Positions 1 to 6,083 of a stretch of DNA of 8,064 nucleotides are shown here, piece after piece. Where the stretch lies: the NCBI GenBank assembly GCA_017958765.1, contig JAGDBY010000148.1, positions 1-8,064 on the forward strand, given 5' to 3'. A program made the position numbers and the translations under genes. This stretch comes from Bacteroidales bacterium. Its GTDB lineage: Bacteria > Bacteroidota > Bacteroidia > Bacteroidales > UBA932. The notes beneath the pieces are model-generated. The model saw only the letters and a program-made list of their open reading frames with translations. It ran no database searches and was not told the DNA's origin. Numbering within the stretch: position 1 is the stretch's first letter; every line of letters begins with the position of its first letter.

Positions 1-1678
1 GGTTGAACTCGAACTGGCTGCCGGGTTCGCGGACATTCTCGTAGAAATGCTTGCTGAGGTCCTTTATAAGGCCTATTGCATTCTGGAGGCCTTCCTTGTC
101 GCGTGCCATACCTACATATTCCCACATAATGTGGCCGAGCTCTTTGTGTATGCTGTCAGGAGATCTCTTGCCTTTAATGGCGAGAAGCTTGCCGATTCTC
201 TCATTGATGTCGTTCTCTGCTTTCTCAAATGCAGGGTCGTTGGTATCGGTCTTAGGCTCTTTGAACTTGGTAGCCAGGTAGTCGCCGATAGTATATGGGA
301 GAATGAAGTAGCCGTCTGCAAGACCTTGCATCAAAGCCGATGCACCGAGGCGGTTTCCGCCGTGGTCTGAGAAGTTGGCCTCACCGATAGCGTAGAGACC
401 TGGGATGGTGGTTTGAAGATTATAGTCAACCCAGAGGCCTCCCATTGTGTAGTGGATAGCTGGGAAGATCATCATAGGCTCTTCATAAGGATTGACGTCG
501 TTGATCTCTTCATACATCTGGAACAGGTTTCCGTATTTCTCTTCGATGTATTTGCGTCCCTTCTGCTCCATGCAGGTCTTGAAGTCGAGGTAAACTGCCA
601 AACCCTGCTCATTTACACCGAAACCAGCGTCGCAGCGCTCTTTAGCGGCACGTGAAGCAACGTCACGCGGTACAAGGTTTCCGAAAGCAGGATAACGGCG
701 CTCGAGATAGTAGTCTCTGTCCTCTTCTGCTATCTGGCTAGGCTTGAGAGTGCCCTTGCGCAGCTTCTCAACATCCTCATGTTTCTTAGGAACCCAGATA
801 CGTCCGTCATTACGGAGAGATTCGGACATAAGGGTAAGCTTACTCTGCTGATCGCCGTGAACAGGGATACAGGTCGGGTGGATCTGTGCAAAGCAATGGT
901 TAGCGAAGAATGCACCCTTCTTGTAGCACTGCCAAGCAGCCGAACCGTTAGAGTTCATAGCGTTTGTAGAGAGGAAGTATGCGTTGACGTATCCTCCGGT
1001 AGCGAGAACCACTGCGTGAGCTCCGAAACGTTTGATTTCTCCGGTAGTCAGGTCACGGGCGATGATACCTTTAGCCTCTCCGTTAATCAGGATAAGATCC
1101 AGCATCTCGTGACGTGGATAACTCTTTACAGAACCTTTTGCTACCTGTCTGTTGAGGGCAGCGTATGCTCCGAGCAGAAGCTGTTGGCCTGTTTGTCCGC
1201 GGGCATAGAATGTACGGCTAACCTGAGCACCTCCGAATGAACGGTTGTCAAGCAGTCCGCCGTAGTCGCGTGCAAAAGGAACTCCCTGAGCGACACATTG
1301 GTCAATGATGTTATTACTTACTTCAGCAAGACGGTAAACGTTCGCCTCGCGGCTACGATAGTCTCCACCTTTGATAGTATCGTAGAATAGACGGTAGATG
1401 GAGTCATTGTCGTTCTGGTAGTTTTTAGCAGCGTTTATACCGCCCTGAGCAGCGATAGAGTGAGCGCGGCGAGGAGAATCACTGATACAGAATATCTTAA
1501 CATTGTATCCAAGTTCTCCCAAACTAGCAGCAGCAGAAGCTCCTCCTAAGCCTGTACCAACAACGATGATTTCCATCTTTTTCTTATTGGCAGGGCTGAC
1601 AACTTTGATATGTGCCTTGTGATTGGTCCATTTTTCAGCCAACGGACCTTCAGGTACGTGAGAAATTAGTTCTGTCAT
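1..1678 (-). CDS. sdhA: Succinate dehydrogenase/fumarate reductase flavoprotein subunit, 3' end cut off
   Basis: This is the catalytic FAD subunit that interconverts succinate and fumarate at the cytoplasmic face of the membrane, partnered by an iron-sulfur subunit and a cytochrome b anchor. The frame is open for 559 codons from ATG at 1678 to the window edge. Visible motifs are the FAD-binding GTGLGG (residues 41-46), RRAHSIAAQGG with the His that carries covalent FAD (H73), IHPT (266-269), PRDVASR with the likely catalytic Arg (R338), AIHYTMGG with substrate-binding H409, and the C-terminal FAD segment GEANFSDHGGNRLGASAL (432-449). Family members are roughly 640-660 residues, so about 80-100 residues of the C-terminal domain are missing off the left edge. 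No Shine-Dalgarno precedes the ATG. GATATTTG, a 7-of-8 match to TAnnTTTG, lies about 40 bases upstream. The sequence resembles Bacteroides proteins annotated sdhA or frdA; the direction in vivo cannot be read from sequence. No cytochrome b gene precedes it. Confidence 0.96.
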   Translation of the reverse strand, partial: MTELISHVPEGPLAEKWTNHKAHIKVVSPANKKKMEIIVVGTGLGGASAAASLGELGYNVKIFCISDSPRRAHSIAAQGGINAAKNYQNDNDSIYRLFYDTIKGGDYRSREANVYRLAEVSNNIIDQCVAQGVPFARDYGGLLDNRSFGGAQVSRTFYARGQTGQQLLLGAYAALNRQVAKGSVKSYPRHEMLDLILINGEAKGIIARDLTTGEIKRFGAHAVVLATGGYVNAYFLSTNAMNSNGSAAWQCYKKGAFFANHCFAQIHPTCIPVHGDQQSKLTLMSESLRNDGRIWVPKKHEDVEKLRKGTLKPSQIAEEDRDYYLERRYPAFGNLVPRDVASRAAKERCDAGFGVNEQGLAVYLDFKTCMEQKGRKYIEEKYGNLFQMYEEINDVNPYEEPMMIFPAIHYTMGGLWVDYNLQTTIPGLYAIGEANFSDHGGNRLGASALMQGLADGYFILPYTIGDYLATKFKEPKTDTNDPAFEKAENDINERIGKLLAIKGKRSPDSIHKELGHIMWEYVGMARDKEGLQNAIGLIKDLSKHFYENVREPGSQFEFN

Positions 1679-1748
1679 AATATGATTAGAGTTGTAGTGT
1701 AATTATCCATTATATTCTACAAATATCCAATTTTTTTCTGAATTTTTC

Positions 1749-1756
1749 TAATTTTG
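1749..1756 (+). promoter_or_regulatory. Candidate Bacteroidota -7 promoter element for the alpha/beta hydrolase
   Basis: TAATTTTG is an exact match to the Bacteroidota -7 consensus TAnnTTTG. It would start transcription about 15 bases before the hydrolase ATG. The expected TTTG about 20 bases further upstream is absent; that stretch is a run of T. The surroundings are very AT-rich, so a chance match is possible. Confidence 0.4.
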
Positions 1757-1764
1757 CTCTTGAC

Positions 1765-1771
1765 AAAAGGA
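1765..1771 (+). promoter_or_regulatory. Ribosome binding site that selects ATG 1778
   Basis: AAAAGGA lies 6 bases before the ATG at 1778. This favours that ATG over the in-frame TTG at 1754, which would place the Shine-Dalgarno inside the gene and add eight residues not expected before the first strand of the hydrolase fold. Confidence 0.6.
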
Positions 1772-1777
1772 TTTGTT

Positions 1778-2563
1778 ATGGAATTTTTCGCTACGGCCGG
1801 CAATATTCCGGTCCACATTTATGATTCTAAAGTAGGCGACAAATGTGTGATTCTCCTTCATGGCTATCTGGAAACCATGTATATATGGAGTGAATTCAAT
1901 GAGCTTCTGACAAAAGAATACCGCGTGATCGCCATCGATCTGCCGGGTCACGGACTTACTTCCAGCGGACCGGTTAATACGATGGAGTTCATTGCGACGG
2001 TGGCAAAAGATGTTCTGGCAATTTGCGGAGTGGATAAGGCTGCCGTAGCCGGACACTCTTTGGGCGGTTATGTAGCGCTGACCTGCTGCAGGCTCTTCCC
2101 TGAGACCTTCACAAAGCTGATTCTGCTCAACTCACACCCTTATCCGGACCTTCCGGAAAAGGCCGAAGACAGGGCCCGCGAGATCTCTATAATCGAGAGC
2201 GGAAAGTTGGAGACGCTGGCGAACGTATCCATCCCGAAGATGTACAACAGCGATTCTCTGCGTGTTTTCGATGAAAAAATCAGAGAGACCATAGAGCTGT
2301 GCGAAACTCACGATCCTGAAGGAATCGCAGCCTGTGTGAAGGGTATGATGCAAAGGGCCGACAGTACAGAATTCCTGAAGAATACCGACATCCCTACCCT
2401 CGGAGTTATGGGAGACAGGGATCTGTTCATCCCTCTCGATATGATAGAGAGGATGAAGAAGGACTTCCCTAAAGTCAAATTCGTAGTTATTGAAGACTGC
2501 GGACACAACTCTTTTATAGAGAAAAGAGAGGTTGTAATGCAGCTTCTGAAGGACTTTATCTAG
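1778..2563 (+). CDS. Alpha/beta hydrolase fold protein, substrate unknown
   Basis: This is a 261-residue cytoplasmic serine hydrolase of the alpha/beta fold, with no signal peptide. Seen in the sequence: the oxyanion-hole motif LLHGY (26-30), the DLPGHG strand-turn (54-59), the nucleophile elbow GHSLGG with Ser94, the likely acid in GDRD (D215), and the catalytic His in CGH (H243). The spacing is normal for the family and the triad looks intact. A cap of roughly residues 120-195 lies between strands beta-6 and beta-7; it is variable in this family and sets substrate choice. Related proteins include esterases, epoxide hydrolases, haloperoxidase-like enzymes and MhpC/BioH-type hydrolases, and I cannot choose among them. 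The gene is divergent from sdhA, and its stop is 5 bases from the stop of convergent hflX. It is probably monocistronic. The upstream in-frame TTG at 1754 was not used as the start. Confidence 0.92.
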   Translation: MEFFATAGNIPVHIYDSKVGDKCVILLHGYLETMYIWSEFNELLTKEYRVIAIDLPGHGLTSSGPVNTMEFIATVAKDVLAICGVDKAAVAGHSLGGYVALTCCRLFPETFTKLILLNSHPYPDLPEKAEDRAREISIIESGKLETLANVSIPKMYNSDSLRVFDEKIRETIELCETHDPEGIAACVKGMMQRADSTEFLKNTDIPTLGVMGDRDLFIPLDMIERMKKDFPKVKFVVIEDCGHNSFIEKREVVMQLLKDFI

Positions 2564-2568
2564 TCCTG

Positions 2569-3744
2569 TTAGTATCTGGTGAAAGGATATCTTGCTGCAT
2601 AAACCTCCGATACCATTTTATACAGGCTGTTTCTGAGCTTGTCTATCTGTATTTTCTCCGTTGCGCTGATAAAGATGCACGGAGAATTCTCATTGCTCAT
2701 CCAGCTTTGCTCCAGCTCTTCGAGAGTGTAGTTCTTCGCTGTTTTTTCTTCCAGAGAGAACTCGTCATACTCCTGGTATGTGTAGGCGTCAATCTTGTTG
2801 AACACCATAAATACAGGCTTGTCTCCTGCTCCGATGTCCTTCAGGGTGTTGTTTACCACCTTGATCTGGTCGTTGAAGTGAGGATGGGAGATATCCACTA
2901 CGTGGAGCAGAATGTCGGACTCGCGCACCTCTTCGAGGGTGCTTTTGAAGGCCTCGATCAGCTGGGTAGGCAGTTTTCTGATAAACCCTACGGTATCGCT
3001 CAGCAGGAAAGCGGTATTCTCTATGACCACTTTTCTGACGGTGGTGTCAAGAGTGGCAAACAGCTTGTTTTCGGCCAGGATTTCACTCTTTGAGAGCAGG
3101 TTCATCAATGTGCTCTTGCCTACGTTAGTGTATCCCACTAGGGAAACGCGCACCATTCTGTTGCGGGTGTTTCGCTGAGCGGCCATCTGACGGTCGATTT
3201 TGGCGAGCTGCTCTTTCAGTTTGGAGATCTTTTCGAGAACAATTCTTCGGTCGGTCTCCAGCTGACTCTCTCCCGGACCTCTCATCTTGATACCTCCCCG
3301 CTGTCTCTCAAGGTGAGTCCACATACCGGTAAGTCTTGGGAGAAGATATTGATACTGAGCCAGTTCTACCTGAGTTTTAGCATAGGCTGTCTGGGCTCTT
3401 TCGGCGAAGATGTCGAGAATAAGGCCGGTCCTGTCGAGAACGCTGCACCCTACCTCCTTTTCGATGTTTCTCATCTGAGAAGGTGAGAGTTCGTCGTCAA
3501 AGATTATGTAGTCGATTTTGTTTTCATTGACGTAGGCCTTGATCTCCTCTAATTTCCCGGTACCGAAATAGAATCTGGAAGAGGGATGGTCCAGGCGCTG
3601 GGTAAACCTCCTGACGGTTTGAATGGAAGCGGTATGGGCCAGAAACTCCAGTTCGTCCAGATACTCCTTGGTCTGGTCGACTGAATCTTTGTCCCGGATG
3701 ATGGTGGCCAGCACGGCCGTCCTTTCTATTTGCTCTTGTTCCAT
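2569..3744 (-). CDS. hflX: GTPase HflX
   Basis: HflX is a ribosome-associated GTPase of the TRAFAC class that binds the 50S subunit and, in studied bacteria, splits stalled or hibernating 70S ribosomes under stress. The 391-residue protein has the HflX N-terminal domain (about 10-150, including FGTGKLEEI and the FDDELSPSQMRNIE segment) and the conserved RGPGESQLETDRR linker (155-167). A coiled region follows to about 195, then the G domain. G1 is GYTNVGKS (204-211), G2 is around TLDTT (231-235), G3 is DTVG (250-253), G4 is NKID (316-319) and G5 is SA (360-361). Length is normal and all nucleotide motifs are intact. The ATG at 3744 has no Shine-Dalgarno. Only about 22 bases separate it from the upstream terminator hairpin and I see no promoter there. 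Expression may therefore depend on readthrough from tonB or on a promoter I cannot recognise. Confidence 0.97.
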   Translation of the reverse strand: MEQEQIERTAVLATIIRDKDSVDQTKEYLDELEFLAHTASIQTVRRFTQRLDHPSSRFYFGTGKLEEIKAYVNENKIDYIIFDDELSPSQMRNIEKEVGCSVLDRTGLILDIFAERAQTAYAKTQVELAQYQYLLPRLTGMWTHLERQRGGIKMRGPGESQLETDRRIVLEKISKLKEQLAKIDRQMAAQRNTRNRMVRVSLVGYTNVGKSTLMNLLSKSEILAENKLFATLDTTVRKVVIENTAFLLSDTVGFIRKLPTQLIEAFKSTLEEVRESDILLHVVDISHPHFNDQIKVVNNTLKDIGAGDKPVFMVFNKIDAYTYQEYDEFSLEEKTAKNYTLEELEQSWMSNENSPCIFISATEKIQIDKLRNSLYKMVSEVYAARYPFTRY

Positions 3745-3768
3745 TCTCTATAACGTAAGGAGGGGATA

Positions 3769-3804
3769 TAAAAACCCCTTTCTAACGCGTGTTAAAAAGG
3801 GGTT
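3769..3804 (-). terminator. Intrinsic terminator after tonB, or attenuator ahead of hflX
   Basis: Bases 3773-3786 pair with 3791-3804 around the 4-base loop 3787-3790. This gives 13 pairs with one internal C-A mismatch, including a CCCC/GGGG core. Read on the minus strand, the stem is followed directly by TTTTTAT, as in a rho-independent terminator. On the plus strand no T run follows, so it points only leftward. It sits 22 bases after the tonB stop and 24 bases before the hflX start. A second CCCC on the minus strand (3765-3762) could pair with the same GGGG, so an alternative fold is possible. Confidence 0.85.
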
Positions 3805-3826
3805 AACTGGAAACAACTTAGATATA

Positions 3827-4516
3827 TTATCTGAGTTGGAAAATCACAGGGAAAGTGTATGATACTTTCACAGCGCGGTCACGTTGTTTACCAGGTGTCC
3901 ATTTTGGAGAGCGTGATACGATACGTACCGCCTCTTGATCCAATGAAGAGTCAACTCCACGGACAACTTTTACGTTTTTAACAGAGCCGTCAGTATCAAC
4001 GGTGAACTGAAGAATAACACGGCCTTGAATACCGTTTTCCTTTGCTATCTCTGGGTAAACCAAGTTCTTGTTAACCCATTTTGTGAATTCGTTGGCGTCA
4101 CCACCTTGGAAAGATGGTTTGTGCTCAACCAAAGCAAATGGAATAGCCTCTTCTTCAATTACTTCCTCTTCAACAGTTGCAATATAGTCAACTACCTCCA
4201 CACCGATGGAAGCATCATCCTCGAATGAGAATACTGCATCCTCTACCTCGATGTTATCGTCAACGATGTCGATAGCGTCTGACAATACAGGAATCTTAGG
4301 CATCTCTTGTGGCTGGATAGGTTGCTCTTGAGTGATAGGAATAATCTCCTCTTCAATAACAACGACCTCTTGGTTATCAAAAATTGAAGAAGTCTTCTCT
4401 TTTGACTGCCATTCGAATGCAAGGAACAGAACGCCTAATGCAACGATCAAACCGATTTCTCTGAACAGAGTAACGGTTTTGGTTAAGTCCGCTTTTGGTG
4501 ATTTTTTAATTTCCAT
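3827..4516 (-). CDS. tonB: TonB-family energy transducer
   Basis: TonB proteins carry proton-motive energy from the inner-membrane ExbB/ExbD complex to outer-membrane TonB-dependent (SusC-type) receptors. The 229-residue protein has a short basic cytoplasmic N-terminus (MEIKKSPKADL), one membrane anchor (about 20-36, IGLIVALGVLFLAFEW), a periplasmic linker (about 40-130) and a C-terminal TonB domain (about 135-229). Domain landmarks are NLVYPEIAKE (151-160), IQGRVILQFTV (163-173), DGSVKNVKVVRG (176-187), SPKWTPGK (203-210) and VSYTFPVIF (218-226). The linker is strongly acidic, with EEE and EDD clusters and a few QP/PIQP repeats, rather than the long Pro-Lys/Pro-Glu rod of E. coli TonB. Bacteroidota carry several TonB paralogues and the receptor partner cannot be told from the sequence. 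No exbB or exbD is adjacent. The gene has a candidate promoter of its own and a terminator behind it. Confidence 0.93.
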   Translation of the reverse strand: MEIKKSPKADLTKTVTLFREIGLIVALGVLFLAFEWQSKEKTSSIFDNQEVVVIEEEIIPITQEQPIQPQEMPKIPVLSDAIDIVDDNIEVEDAVFSFEDDASIGVEVVDYIATVEEEVIEEEAIPFALVEHKPSFQGGDANEFTKWVNKNLVYPEIAKENGIQGRVILQFTVDTDGSVKNVKVVRGVDSSLDQEAVRIVSRSPKWTPGKQRDRAVKVSYTFPVIFQLR

Positions 4517-4552
4517 TATGTTTTTACTTTAAAATTGCCGTTAGTAACTGCG

Positions 4553-4583
4553 TAAAGGTATGAATAAAAATTTTAGTTACCAA
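4553..4583 (-). promoter_or_regulatory. Candidate promoter for tonB
   Basis: Read on the minus strand, TTG (4583-4581), a 20-base spacer and TACCTTTA (4560-4553) resemble the Bacteroidota pattern TTG/TTTG, about 20 bases, TAnnTTTG, with one mismatch in the last base of the -7 element. The implied transcript start is about 30 bases before the tonB ATG at 4516. Confidence 0.4.
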
Positions 4584-4605
4584 CAATTTTTATGTAAAAA
4601 TGTTG
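4581..4605. repeat. AT-rich inverted repeat between mdh and tonB
   Basis: CAACA plus a run of T pairs with a run of A plus TGTTG around a short loop, giving about 10 pairs with one bulged base. On the minus strand it begins 5 bases after the mdh stop and is followed, after a short gap, by TAAAATTTTTATT. It could be a weak terminator for mdh. It overlaps the TTG of the proposed tonB promoter. Its low GC makes it a weak call. Confidence 0.35.
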
Positions 4606-4610
4606 ATAAT

Positions 4611-5552
4611 TTAAATAAGGTTCATCTCTTTAAGAACGCTATTTGTCTTATTTACAGCGGCTGCGCTTGCTTCAAAGGCAGCTTTTTCTTCTGCGTTGAG
4701 GTCAATCTCGATGATCTTTTCGACACCGTTTTTGCCGATAACTGCAGGAACGCCGATGCAAATATCGTTCATTCCGTACTCACCCTCGAGTGCTACACAG
4801 CAAGGGAATACTTTCTTCTGGTCAAGAATGATAGATTTAACCATTGTAGCTGCAGCTGCGCCCGGAGCGTACCAAGCAGAAGTGCCGAGAAGTTTAGTCA
4901 AGGTAGCGCCTCCGACCATAGTGTCGGCAACGATCTTGTCTGCAACCTCTTTAGAAACCAATTTAGTAACGCTTTGGCTCTTGTAGGTAGCTTTGCTGAT
5001 AAGAGGAATCATTGTTGTGTCGCCGTGACCGCCGATTACGATACCCTCAACATCGCTTGGAGCTGCGTTAAGAGCTTGGCTGATATAATAGTTGAAACGG
5101 CTGCTGTCAAGTTGTCCGCCCATACCGATAACTTTTGCTTTAGGCTTACCGCTGGTCTTGTATGTGAGGTAAGTCATTGTATCCATAGGGTTTGCAATCA
5201 TCAAGAATATAGCGTTCGGAGAATATTGCATAGCGCTCTTAACAACGCTGCTTACAATACCTGCGTTTACACCGATGAGCTCTTCGCGGGTCATACCCGG
5301 TTTACGAGGAACACCAGATGTTACTACGACAACGTCTGAATCTGCTGTTGCTGCGTAGTCATTGGTTACACCCTTGATTCTGCAGTCAAAACCGTAAAGT
5401 TTTGCTGTTTGCATCATATCCATTGCTTTTCCCTCGGAAATGCCCTCTTTGATGTCGATCAAAACGAGGTCAGAAACACATCCTGTATGAGCAATAGCGT
5501 TAGCAACTGTTGCGCCTACATTGCCGGCGCCGATAACTGTAACTTTAGCCAT
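4611..5552 (-). CDS. mdh: Malate dehydrogenase (NAD-dependent)
   Basis: This enzyme interconverts malate and oxaloacetate with NAD(H) in the cytoplasm. In Bacteroidota that serves the reductive branch that makes succinate, as well as the TCA cycle. The 313-residue protein is of the LDH-like MDH group. Seen: the Rossmann motif GAGNVG (8-13), an acidic residue after beta-2 that selects NAD over NADP (D33), the substrate-loop arginines in VPRKPGMTREE (R83, R89), ANPMD with N121, LDSSRF with D149 and R152, and GGHGDT with the catalytic His176. Arg at the substrate loop, rather than the Gln of true lactate dehydrogenases, supports malate dehydrogenase. Length is typical and nothing is missing. The ATG at 5552 lacks a Shine-Dalgarno. 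The gene diverges from ybeY, and 94 bases separate its stop from the tonB start downstream on the same strand. Confidence 0.97.
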   Translation of the reverse strand: MAKVTVIGAGNVGATVANAIAHTGCVSDLVLIDIKEGISEGKAMDMMQTAKLYGFDCRIKGVTNDYAATADSDVVVVTSGVPRKPGMTREELIGVNAGIVSSVVKSAMQYSPNAIFLMIANPMDTMTYLTYKTSGKPKAKVIGMGGQLDSSRFNYYISQALNAAPSDVEGIVIGGHGDTTMIPLISKATYKSQSVTKLVSKEVADKIVADTMVGGATLTKLLGTSAWYAPGAAAATMVKSIILDQKKVFPCCVALEGEYGMNDICIGVPAVIGKNGVEKIIEIDLNAEEKAAFEASAAAVNKTNSVLKEMNLI

Positions 5553-5587
5553 AATTATTTAAGTTTTATTTTGTTGATAGTTCTTAT

Positions 5588-5595
5588 TAATTTTG
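5588..5595 (+). promoter_or_regulatory. Candidate -7 element for the ybeY-mnmG transcript
   Basis: TAATTTTG is an exact match to TAnnTTTG, about 40 bases before the ybeY ATG. A TTTG lies at 5570-5573, but the 14-base spacing is shorter than the usual 19-21. The element is interleaved with the opposing mdh element at 5601-5608. Confidence 0.4.
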
Positions 5596-5600
5596 GACTG

Positions 5601-5608
5601 CAAATTTA
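5601..5608 (-). promoter_or_regulatory. Candidate -7 element for mdh
   Basis: Read on the minus strand, this is TAAATTTG, an exact match to TAnnTTTG. It implies an mdh leader of about 40 bases. No convincing TTTG lies 19-21 bases upstream, where the sequence is TTTTCGCG. Confidence 0.45.
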
Positions 5609-5634
5609 AATCTTATTCTCCAATTTTCGCGAAA

Positions 5635-6081
5635 ATGATTGCTTTTTTTACCGAGGATACGGTATTTTCCCTGAAGGATAAAATGAAGATAAAAAGGTGG
5701 TTGACCAAGGTGGCCTCAGAGTTGGGCCGTCCGTCGCCTTTCTCGGTAAATCAAATCAGTTATATCTTCTGCAGCGATGACTATCTCCTGGACATCAACA
5801 GACAGTATCTGGGGCACGACTACTACACCGACATCATAACTTTCGACGAGAGCGAGCCCTCTGACCGTGCCCGTGGCAAAGTGTCTGCCGACATCTACAT
5901 CAGCGTGGATACCGTCAGGCAGAACGCCGTTACCTACAAAGAGGGTTTTGACAGAGAATTAAAACGGGTGATGGCCCACGGTCTGCTCCACCTGATAGGC
6001 TACGACGATACTGACAAAGTAAAGCAGAAAGAGATGCATCTTGCTGAGAATAAGGCTCTTGAACTGTTCGATACTATCTGA
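5635..6081 (+). CDS. ybeY: Endoribonuclease YbeY (rRNA maturation factor)
   Basis: YbeY is a metal-dependent single-strand endoribonuclease involved in 16S rRNA 3' maturation and 70S quality control. From ATG 5635 the protein has 148 residues, typical for the family. Seen: ISYIFCSDDYLLDINRQYL (41-59), the conserved HDYYTDIITF core (61-70), GKVSADIYIS (81-90), and the metal site HGLLHLIGYDD (115-125). H115 and H119 are present, but the position of the third metal-binding His in E. coli YbeY (GYDH) is Asp125 here. I recall similar Asp forms in other Bacteroidota, so this is probably lineage-typical rather than a defect. An in-frame TTG at 5593 would add 14 residues that do not fit the family N-terminus (usually M-x-I-x-F-x-x-E-D). 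The stop is 2 bases before mnmG, which indicates an operon. Confidence 0.94.
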   Translation: MIAFFTEDTVFSLKDKMKIKRWLTKVASELGRPSPFSVNQISYIFCSDDYLLDINRQYLGHDYYTDIITFDESEPSDRARGKVSADIYISVDTVRQNAVTYKEGFDRELKRVMAHGLLHLIGYDDTDKVKQKEMHLAENKALELFDTI

Positions 6082-6083
6082 GA

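Noticed and set aside
644..659. CACGTG core at 649-654 as a further parS site
   Set aside because: The flanks (AGCGG and AAGCA) lack the TGTTY/RAACA arms. It is codon sequence within sdhA.
779..1240. Plus-strand open frame (153 codons) opposite sdhA
   Set aside because: It is the antisense shadow of the intact flavoprotein frame, with no domain and no ribosome binding site.
1754..1777. TTG 1754 as the start of the alpha/beta hydrolase
   Set aside because: ATG 1778 has AAAAGGA at a good distance and gives the expected N-terminus. The TTG overlaps the proposed -7 element.
3757..3763. AAGGAGG, a perfect Shine-Dalgarno on the plus strand
   Set aside because: No start codon follows at a workable distance, and the next bases form the left arm of the terminator hairpin.
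4560..5339. Long plus-strand open frame (259 codons) opposite mdh
   Set aside because: It is the antisense shadow of malate dehydrogenase, whose motifs are complete on the minus strand. The translation is Cys- and His-rich without any recognisable domain.
5593..5634. TTG 5593 as the start of ybeY
   Set aside because: The extra 14 residues do not fit the family, whose N-terminus matches the ATG at 5635. The TTG also overlaps a candidate promoter element.
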